64,000 nt of DNA from Amylostereum areolatum (taxonomy: Eukaryota > Basidiomycota > Agaricomycetes > Russulales > Stereaceae): contig SAXG01000010.1 of NCBI GenBank assembly GCA_012932865.1, positions 124,001 through 188,000 on the forward strand, in the 5' to 3' direction. The notes beneath the pieces are model-generated. The model had not been told where the DNA came from, searched no databases, and saw only the letters and a program-made list of their open reading frames with translations. This document shows, piece by piece, positions 51,924-61,035 of the stretch. Both the position numbers and the translations under genes were made by a program. Every line of letters begins with the position of its first letter. Positions within the stretch are counted from its first letter, which is position 1.

Positions 51924-54900
51924 CTATAAATCGACTGGTAAACAAAGTTCCTCCCTCAGCGCCTTATAGGCCTCCTCGGCTCCCCTGACTTTGTAGAACC
52001 GCTTGACTTTGGCCCAAAATTGTTCGTAGACCGCTTCCGTTGACAGTTCGGCGTCTGCCGGGCTAGGATAATGGTCTGGATCTTCTTCGTGGTAACGTTG
52101 GGCAAGACTGCGCGCAACATCCGCATCGTAAAGCATCTCGCAAAGAGACTTTGCAAGGGGCCACTCAGACTCCCAACCGGCCAACGGGGCATAGTCTTTC
52201 CAAGTCTTGGACATGATCGATTTTGCGGCATAGGCCGCCAGGAGAGTTCCCGACCAGGCTACGAGCTTCGGATGGCTCCTGATCACGTTCTCTTCGTCGC
52301 ATTGAAGATGAGTCCATGGGAGAACCCAGATCTTGCCTTCCAGTTCGTGGCGATACAGGCGCACGAGCAGCCCGAGCCAGAAATCGGGATGGCAGAGATC
52401 GACTGCCATGAAGGGCAGCGTGCCCGTGCGCTCGATGCCATCGTGGCACGAGAGCCCAATGATCGTCGCAAGGTCCCAATCATTCAGCACCCCGTAGTGC
52501 ACGCCCTTGATAGTGCGCACGTAGTAGTTGCCAAGGCTGGGGTCGTTGTGGCACACCCCCTTCTTCCACAATAGGAAATGGCCTATGTACGTTCATCAGC
52601 GTGTGCACACGACATTCGCCTGAGAGAAAAGAGCTTACAATGTACGATGTGGAACCAACACCTCCGGAAATCATTCCCGCGTAAGTGGTGGAGCGGCGTC
52701 AACCTCTCGTAGACAGTCACTCGAAGGACACGCCGTTTCCTCCGCTCTTCATCCGGGGTCATCAGCCCGACCGCCTCCCGCACATCGCCCGAGTCCCATC
52801 CCGGGACGTCCATCGCGCATATGAGGTTGGGAAGGTGCCGGTCGATTGGGAACTTTCCGGACTCCGGGTCAAGTACTTCGACATTCGTCTCCCTCGCCTT
52901 CTTGATGATCACTGGCTCGGGCACCCGCGACTTGTCCGGGAATGAGATCTTCATCACCAGGCGCTCCTCCCTGCCTTCTTCGGAGGCACCGTAGACTTGC
53001 GTGGCTCGACCTATTAATTGGTATGCGGAGTACACTTGGTCTGTCCAGTTCACCTTGATGGTGTGCTGGTCCGTGACACGGATACTGGCCTGGTCGGTTT
53101 GATGGCCTCCGGTGGATTCCTCGCCGCCAGTACGAGCGTCGTCGACGGGAGAGCCGTCCGTGCGGGGGTTATGGGAGTCGTCGTTGGCGGTGGTGTTATT
53201 AGGCGGGTCATTGACGGTGGCATTATGGGCGGGGGCCCGAGCGTTCATAGTAGCCCGTTCGGCTATGTATTCGGGAATGACCAGGTTGGAGTCTGCTACA
53301 GGCGCTTCACCGGGAGGTGTAATGCGCGCGCTACGGCGTAGCGTGTCGCCCCCGACGCGCTCCGGAAAGCCAGCGGGGATGCCCCAATTGGCCCGGTTGA
53401 AACGCGACAGAGCCAGGAGCAAGACCATGAAGCGCGGCAAATCTTGGATAAAGTTCAGTCCCGTCGTCTGGATAATTCCGTGCCGATCGAACCAGAACAG
53501 CCAAAGGACGTCAGTCTACGAGGGATCCAACAGTCAGACGTCGCAGCAAGAGACTCGCGCAGGAAGAATGTGTACACACCTACAATGAGGAACTCGATCG
53601 CGTGGGTGACACAGGGCAGGCAGCCCAAGCGTTCGGCAGCATACGACGCGCATTGCAGGTCAGGGATGATTTTCTCAGCGTTGTTGACGCAAATCTTTTT
53701 CGCTGTGCCCTGCAGTTTCGGTTGACTGTCCGCTTTGCGCTTCGCGCCAGTCGCCACACCGGGGAGACGGGAGAGCACAGCATGCGCTGCCGAAGGATGT
53801 CAGTCGACCAATAGTCATCACAACAAAACGCGGGGACGCACAATGGGGCTGAGGCTTGCTTGATTTGCTTGATCCTCGAGGGCGTGCAGGCGTCGGGCTG
53901 AGTGGTTCTGATTCGCACAGCCGCAGGCATGACCTAGAAATGACTTAGCAAGGACCGGACGTGGGACGGTGATCGTGCTTACGCGCAGGCTCTACGGGGT
54001 CCTCTACGAGGGCCCTCTTCCGGATAGTCGCCCGACACAAAGGGAGGATATGTGTCCTTGGATTTGCTTTCCAGAGCGTACGGGCGCGCAGGCTTCTTCA
54101 AAGTGTGATTCCTGAGCTTGAATTCCCAAGACGCTTTCACTTGAGGCCAGTCCAGAGCGACGGGAGGGGTGTCGCCGAGCAGAATCGATGAAGCGTCCCG
54201 ATTTTGCTCACTGTGCAACGCCCTGGACGGCAATAATGCATACGCCCGCTGAGCACTGGCGACGTCGACCATGATGATGTCGGGCGAGCGCTTCGACATC
54301 TGCACTGTGTACTTCGATGTGATGATCCTTGGGGTCGCTCCGCATCAAGACCATCGACGAACGCCATGCCGGCGCAGGCCGAAGGAATTTGTGCAGGTCC
54401 TCGCGGTTGTGGGCGTCGCCTTTGCCGACCTTGTCAAGTTCATCCAGCGCAAAGTTAAACGTGCTCACGAAGCCTGCGTATCGGCTTCTCTCGTTTGTAG
54501 CTTCGCCGCAGCTTCGACGACGTCAGCCCAAGTTGGAGGACGAAGACGGTGGGGTACTTACTAGGAATCGATGCGCGTCGTGACCTCATCCAAGTTGCAG
54601 ATTGGGAGAACGGTTTTCATACATTTGTCGAAAAGGAGATCCTTGTCGATCGTGACGCCGTCCGGGACGCAGAGGGAAAGGATGTATTTGAGAAGCTTGT
54701 CGAAATCGCATGCCTTTTGACGTTGGAGGTCAACCGCGAGCCACGCTTTGACGTTGTGCTGGCTGAAAGAACACGTCGACGCGTCAGCAGTAGCAGAAGC
54801 AGGAAGTCGATGATCACGCACCTCGAGTTTGGTGTCGATGGCACTCCCGAAATGCGTAGCAGTGCCGTGAGAGAGCGGGGTCGATTGAAAGGTTCGGTAC

Positions 54901-55008
54901 GGGCTCGGAGAGTGGAGCAGCCTTCTGGGGCGTTGTGGGTGGTACAGCGGCAGTCGGAGCCTGGAGATTAGAAGTGCTCGCGACGGGACCGGGAGGAGGA
55001 GAAGCCAT
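51924..55008 (-). CDS. FunK1-type protein kinase, full-length copy K4
   Basis: Predicted exons 54822-55008, 54562-54758, 53983-54511, 53842-53933, 53584-53786, 52639-53515 and 51924-52582 give 913 aa if two surplus bases (about 54871-54882 and 54296-54312) are ignored. The parts are an N-terminal segment shared with K1-K3, KRSPDIIMVDVASAQ, a Pro/Ser-rich linker and QCASYAAERL. LWLFWFDRHGI and LPRFMVLLLALSRF follow. The kinase motifs are VMK (beta-3 Lys), CHNDPSLGNYYV (HND in place of HRD), DWDLA (for DFG), TGTLPFMA and LYRHELEGKIWVL. FunK1 is a large kinase family restricted to fungi and expanded in Agaricomycetes; partners and substrates are unknown. Confidence 0.78.
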
Positions 55009-55248
55009 GGTGAGCAGAGTGCCAACGAAGCCCGGGATGTGTGCGGTGGCTTAGCGGATGAGGGGAGATGGGGAGAATGAGGAGATGATGGTGGTAGGAA
55101 GCAAGAAGTTATAGAGGCGGGATCGAACATGAGGCCAGCCTTTGAACATAATATGTTTGGGAATTGGAATATGTTCAAGCGCAAGCGAACCACGACGCGG
55201 TATTGTCACCCCAATAAGGCAGGTCGGCTCTCGGGCCGGCTGGCCACA

Positions 55249-55256
55249 TGACGTCA
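55249..55256. promoter_or_regulatory. TGACGTCA upstream of K4
   Basis: The CRE/bZIP consensus, 241 bp upstream of the K4 start, as in K1 and K2. Confidence 0.45.
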
Positions 55257-55626
55257 CGTTCCCTTGCACTCGCAACAAGTCACCGCGGTGCTGTGCCCTC
55301 CTTTCTTCCTGCGCTGATGGCACACCAACGAAGACAAAGACCATGGGCTTCCCTCGCACCCTCGAAACGAACACTCTGAGTTCCATCACCTTGTACCCCT
55401 TGAACTTCGCTTCGAGCCACATTATGGCCGACAAAGATTGAGGCGTGCTTCACGCTCATTCCGCGGGGTTTTTTCATCGCGCCGGATGCTTTTTCGCATG
55501 GGGATAGAGACGCATACGCTCTTTCAACGCTCCTCAGTGCAAGTATTAACGACACTCAGCTATAGGACCAGGCTAGCCGCTCCACTTTGATACGGACTCC
55601 GGAGGTCATATTTCCGGTCTCACGCT

Positions 55627-56610
55627 AGGATGTTCAAAACCCCAACCCAAGGTATGCTTTTCATTGCATGTTATCTATCGTACTGACAGTTCCTTCCAAC
55701 TCACTGCCGACGCCGCAGATGTACTGGCGAAACAGTATCAAATCTTGCCCCAGGACGATGCTCCGGGAGTTGGGCGGCTCTACACTGTAGTCTACAGTGC
55801 CAAATCATCGTCCGTCGCATCAGATGACTAAGTGAATCCCCCACCCAGGCCATCTGCATATCCGGATTCAGTCACTCTCGTACTTTCTTCTCCGGCGTCC
55901 GAGTCCGTCGTAACAATTGTTTGTGGAGGTGTACAACGGGCATTCGAGCGGATTGCGTGTGCCCAGTGCCCACTCCCCGCATCTGCAACACGTGCACTCT
56001 CGTATTCACCATGCATGCCAATCGCGCACAACAAGTACATATCCATGATGGTTATGCACTTGATCGAAGTTGAGCGGGAGACGGAACCGGGCCTTGACCC
56101 GGACCAGCTCATCGACTGGTTCTTGGATACTGTTCACTAGGAAGGAACAGTCCAGATTCACCAAAAAAGTCCTTTTCGTCCAGGTGCTGAAGAAGCTTGT
56201 AATGGTGCGATTCTCATCTTCCTTGAACCGGGTCAGGACTGAATACTGATGAGCTGGTGGCATAGGGTGATTCTCTGGCTCAAAGCACCGAGAACGTGCA
56301 GGACACCGGCCTGATGTGGGCAACGAGAGTCATGTGGTGGATGGCCACGCGAGAGCGTTTTGTATGGTACATTCATCGGTGAATACCGATACCGGCGGCG
56401 ATACGTCGCAGTCGTAGAGTGTTTATACTGATTCGGGTGGAGCGTTCCTCACCTATGTTGCATTTGCTGGGGTCTTTGGATCATCCAGGATTTCTATCTG
56501 CGTCTGTAAATTGTTTCGACCTTCTCGGTAAATGTTCGAGTACTGTAGCCTATATGTTGTTAACTGTCGGACCTCAGCTTCGTATTAACTTAGTACTTGG
56601 TACTTACCAA
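55627..56610 (+). pseudogene. Decayed copy of the MCM6 3' end
   Basis: The sequence matches MCM6 from the end of exon 5 through exon 6 (GCCGCAGATGTACTGG, CAGGACGATGC), the start of intron 6, part of exon 7 and intron 7 (GGGTCAGGACTGA). It continues into the 3' flank beyond the stop (CTGTAA...TTGTTT, TACTTGG). The exon 7 homology includes CAACAAGTACAT, GTTATGCACTTGA and GACTGGTTCTTGG. About 180 nt of exon 7 is missing, and many substitutions and stops are present. Because introns and 3' UTR are kept, it arose by DNA duplication, not retroposition. It lies just beyond the 5' end of kinase copy K4. Confidence 0.8.
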
Positions 56611-57753
56611 ACTTCGCACCGCGGCTATTGCCGTAAAAAAAAACTGCCCGCGCGAACTCAACGGCGTCGACTCAGCCACTGCATTCAAAGACAACAGTTG
56701 CTACGACTTGGCTGCGACAGCCACGAAGTCACTCGACATTTTCCATCTTTCAATGTCTCTCAGCAATCACCCGGATCTTCTACCCCCATGTTACCTCCCG
56801 CAAGAGTGTATGTTCTCCGACATGACTCGAACCGCACAACTCGTTGTTCATCTTCCAGCTCGGCTCTTTGGTCACGACTGTACTATCCTGCACTGGCGTA
56901 GTGCCACCGCACAAGTTACGAGTACCGCTGTCCTTGGGAGAATTACGACATGCGTGAGCTCTTTTCGCCAGTCGCCGCATACAATGAAACCTACATCTGG
57001 TCGTTCCCGACGCGCGAGGACAATTTTCTTCACCACACCGCCCTCAGTCTCTTTTTGCGAAACCCCCCGCCCACCTCCAACGATTTGTGGATTCTGGCTG
57101 TGCACCTTTTGGCCCGAATTATGCTCCTTCTGGACCCGTCTACGGTGCCCGCTACGGCATTCGACGGCATCGTACGATTCAAGATCCGCTGTCTTCCCAG
57201 TTCAGCGACGGCCCTCCGAATAGCTCCAATACACTGGCCATCCTGACTTCGAGTATTCAGACAACCACCTGAATCCCCTCCTATCGTCGTTTCAGCCATC
57301 TGTTCGCCGTGTTTTTCTCCGCGGCTTACAAACTTTCGTACTTTGACCGGGACCACCGGCAGCTGCTTCCTGCGAACTGTTGTCCTCCACCTCGCGTCCC
57401 CCCCGTTACCCTGGACGACGGCGCCGGGTCCCATTATTCCCCTTCCGTATACTAGTTGGTTTGAGTACGAGGGCAGGCATGGCCCCAGCATTCCAAATAT
57501 TGAAGGTCCGAAGGCGCGGCTTTATTGGCAGTAGGAGTCAGAGCCCAAAGTCGAGGTGCGCGACGACGACAGCTGGTAGGAATATGAGGTATAAAGTTCT
57601 GGGACTATGCTCGCTTCAGCAGCACTCTCAACGTCCTCAGGACCTTCAGGACCTCCATCTTCTCATCAACCCCTCCAGTACACACCTCCGTCTTTATAAC
57701 TGTAAGTCATCTTATCTAATAAACAGTATGATAACCTCATAACGGCTAGAAAG
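56611..57753. other. Intergenic, no gene supported
   Basis: Frames such as 56597-57223 and 56950-57246 on the plus strand lack motifs and good splice partners. GTAAGTC at about 57701 and GGCTAG just before 57754 may delimit a 5' UTR intron of the next gene. Confidence 0.4.
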
Positions 57754-58533
57754 ATGTCTCGTGTCGCCGTCGATGGCTATCTGGCCTACACCTTCTGCCC
57801 TCGTGGTACGGATTATTATCTTCGCTGCCTCCTCAAGACCGAGCCGAGCCGGTTGAGCGTCGTCCTTGAACATGGCCGCTTTCTCACCTACAACCCCCCT
57901 TCCGTTACCATGACCCCGACGTCGATGGACGCATACAACCGTCCGCGCTACCTTCTCGACTTGGCCGCGAATGTCCGCTTGGGTACCATCGTACCTCAGC
58001 AAATTTGGGTTCCCACCGCCCCAGGAGATTTCCAGAGGCACGTTGCTGGTGCGCAACTTCAGATGCCGATTTTCTTCGTGCAGAGCACGGGTGCAATTGG
58101 CATTCCTTTGGCTTGGGCGGCGGGGGGCGTAACCCAGAGCCTTTATAATGCGACCGCCCAGGCTCCCATGGGTGGTAAAACTACAACGCATTTCTGCCTC
58201 AATGTAAGTTGTTGCTGCATCCCTGCTTGCTTTGCTAACGACGCCTTTCTATCGCAGTGGCCAGGATATGGTGAATTCACTCGCCAGGTCGAAATCCAGT
58301 CCCACCATGCGCCGATCTCGATGGACCGTCTCGCCCGACGTATCGGTAGCGTCATTGACATGTTTATCGAAGAGAAGGCCAACGTCAACCCTACTGACCC
58401 AAACTGGAAGGTCAGTAAGTATCAAGGCCATGGAATCACTCGCAACGATATAACGATCATCGGGATGGTTCATGTCTCCGCTGGAAAATGGATGCCGATG
58501 TTGCAGGTCAACCGCCACATTGTGACGGTGTAA
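57754..58533 (+). CDS. Conserved hypothetical protein (241 aa)
   Basis: Exons 57754-58203 and 58258-58533. The 54-nt intron has a perfect GTAAGT donor and TCGCAG acceptor; since its length is divisible by three and free of stops, the frame also reads through. The protein starts MSRVAVDGYLAYTF and includes RYLLDLAANVRLG, FFVQSTGAIGIPL and a C-terminal WMPMLQVNRHIV. I recognise no domain or signal peptide. The even codon pattern and clean splice sites support a real gene. Confidence 0.65.
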   Translation: MSRVAVDGYLAYTFCPRGTDYYLRCLLKTEPSRLSVVLEHGRFLTYNPPSVTMTPTSMDAYNRPRYLLDLAANVRLGTIVPQQIWVPTAPGDFQRHVAGAQLQMPIFFVQSTGAIGIPLAWAAGGVTQSLYNATAQAPMGGKTTTHFCLNVSCCCIPACFANDAFLSQWPGYGEFTRQVEIQSHHAPISMDRLARRIGSVIDMFIEEKANVNPTDPNWKVSKYQGHGITRNDITIIGMVHVSAGKWMPMLQVNRHIVTV

Positions 58534-59485
58534 ATCCATCCGACTAGGCACTTCTGGCTGTGGCGTCGTGGCAACCGGGCTTTGGAACGTTCTGCATACA
58601 TACCCACCCATATACCACCACGGACTACGCATGTATCCCCATCAACCCTCACATCCATGGACATGATTCGTTTCTGTGCTTCGCTTCTTCATATCACTCC
58701 TCCTCATTTCAATCACCTCACGGACTGCTTGCACACGCACTTTCTGTATATTCTACCTCCATCTGGCTCCCTTCTTCGCCTCCCATTTCCTTTTCCCTGT
58801 TTCCCACCTGTTTAAATTTTCCACAACTCGACACCAAGTTACATGACGCTTGCGTATCGGTGTAGGCTCTATATCGTCACTGTAGTACTAGCCTTTTTTC
58901 CTTTACCAGAATTGACCTCTTGTTATATTACCCGGTTCATGCAGGTTTAGCCTATGAGGGCGAGCTTCCAGGAATACTGTCCACTGTATCAAGCTGAAAC
59001 TCCTGGTATTCGAGTCATCGACGAGTCGAAGTGAGTCACAATATAGCTGGTTTACTTGGAAACGTATGTTTCGTGGTATCACCGTGTCCAGCAAAGTTGG
59101 TATAAGGACTCAGTACTCAAACAGCACAAACCTTCTCCACCGCGAGCGCTTGCAAGCCAATGAGCTCAGTAAGTAGTAACTTAGTACCAATGCAGCGATA
59201 GCGATTTCAATTTGCTCGCGACATTATGCTGCGATATAATGGGTGGGAGCTAGGATATAAAAAAACTATTCAAATGAACTGAGGTAAAGGAGATTCAGCT
59301 GCGTGTTTTTATGAGACTTTGCAGATGTGGTGCTTGAGAAGGATGCGACTTGGAGTCTTTGTGCATCATGGGGTCCGGTGAATTGGCGTCCTCGGATGTA
59401 TCCGGGGAGTTGGCGCCGAGGCTGAAACCCACTTCGCTTTGCGTTTCGCGACCCTCCTCTCACTTCTTCGCCACCCGTGGCAGCC
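58534..59485. other. Intergenic
   Basis: Shows C/T-rich tracts (58690-58820) and no supported gene. The right end carries the promoter of the nucleoside hydrolase. Confidence 0.45.
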
Positions 59486-60886
59486 ATGTCTCGTACATCT
59501 CCTCTAAAACATGTGTGGCTGGACTGTGATCCGGTACGTTATTTCTTAACTCGTATACCTTGGGGGATTATGGTAATCTAATTGACGACTCCAAAATCTG
59601 ACCGGCGTAAGGGTCATGACGATGCGACCGCGATCCTCCTTGCTTTGCACTCTCCTAATATTAACCTTGTCGGAATATCCACAGTGAATCCCACATCCCT
59701 AGCGATATAACCACGTTTATTAACCACGTTGAGACCAGGTTCACGGCAATACGGATGCTGTTCACACCGCGCTCAACGCCGCGCGTTGTCTCTATGCTTT
59801 CGCTGCTCCTTCCCATATACGCGTCCATGCAGGAGCTTCAAAGCCCCTTACACGCACAGTGCGCCACGACGCCGAAATTCACGGCATAGACGGACTTGGT
59901 GGCGTCCAAGGCCTTCCTTCGCCCGAAGCACCGGAAGTGCTTGCTCGCGTCGCAGTCGGTGTACCCGCGCTGGAGGCCCTCTCGCGCGGCGTGCGGGAGA
60001 CATGGAAAGATGGAAATGGAGAGAAGGTAGCACTCGTAGCGTCAGGCCCGCTGACCAACATCGCTCTGTTCGTGAGCACCTATCCCGAACTGTTGGACGG
60101 CGTGTCTCGCAGTTGTGTTTATGGGTGGCGGGATCGGACTCGGTAATCGTTCTTCTGTCGCAGGTTTGTTTTATTTCTACCCTCACTAGTTTCCGATCTT
60201 ATCTAACTCATGTACAATTTGACAGAGTTCAACATCCTATGTGATCGTACGTCTGTTTTCGCGACCCTCAAAACTCTGCTCTCACATATATGCATATCAG
60301 CCGAAGCGGCACAAATAGTACTCAACGCGCCTGTCGAAACCGTCATGATACCGTTGAATGTCACGCACCAAGCCATCGTAACACACCCCATCCATTCGGA
60401 GATCCTTACTGGCACCCCTCCCCCTTCTTCTTTCACACCCGTCTCCCCGCTCCCCTCCCCGACTTCTCCCCTCCGACACACGCTCTCTACCCTCATCACA
60501 TTCTTCAAAGACGCCTACCGCGCTACCTTCAACTTCGTTGACGGTCCGCCCCTTCATGATGCCCTCACCATCGCCTACATTGCCCGCCCGGATCTGTTTG
60601 AATGTACCCGCTACCGCGTCGATGTCGAGCTCGCAGGGACATACACAACGGGAGAGACCGTTGCGGACGTGTGGGACTATCGAAAGTGCGACGACTCATG
60701 GGGGCCGACTGGGAAAAACTGCCTTGTCGCCCTTGGACTCGATGTACGCGCTTCCCCGTATCCTCTTTTTTGTGGATGCGGAATCTGATCAGTTTCACAA
60801 CGCAGAAACCCGTGTTCTTCGCGTACTTGCTTGACGCCATAGCCCGGTGCGACGCCGTTTCGCCTCTGAACCTGAAGGACAAATAG
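59486..60886 (+). CDS. URH1: Inosine-uridine preferring nucleoside hydrolase (URH1-like)
   Basis: Predicted exons 59486-59533, 59612-59683, 59739-60163, 60226-60246, 60301-60743 and 60806-60886 give 362 aa if one surplus base at about 60105-60115 is ignored. The Ca-binding N-terminal motif DCDPGHDDATA is split by the first intron. VHGNTD, LVASGPLTNIAL, FMGGGIGLGN and EFNILCDPEAA follow, and the conserved catalytic-region His lies in the DGPPLHD segment. Nucleoside hydrolases cleave uridine, inosine or related nucleosides to base plus ribose in pyrimidine and purine salvage. Exon 4 is only 21 nt. The gene is convergent with the formin. Confidence 0.88.
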
Positions 60887-61035
60887 ATCCATCCTCCCCT
60901 GCGCTCGGTGAGCCTATACGCCAATTCTCTGAGTCGTTCAACAAACTATAGAGATACACTGTATACAGATCTTGCTAGTAGATGCCCCCATTATGTAAAC
61001 CACGTAAATCATAGAACTTCCTGCCTGTAACACCC

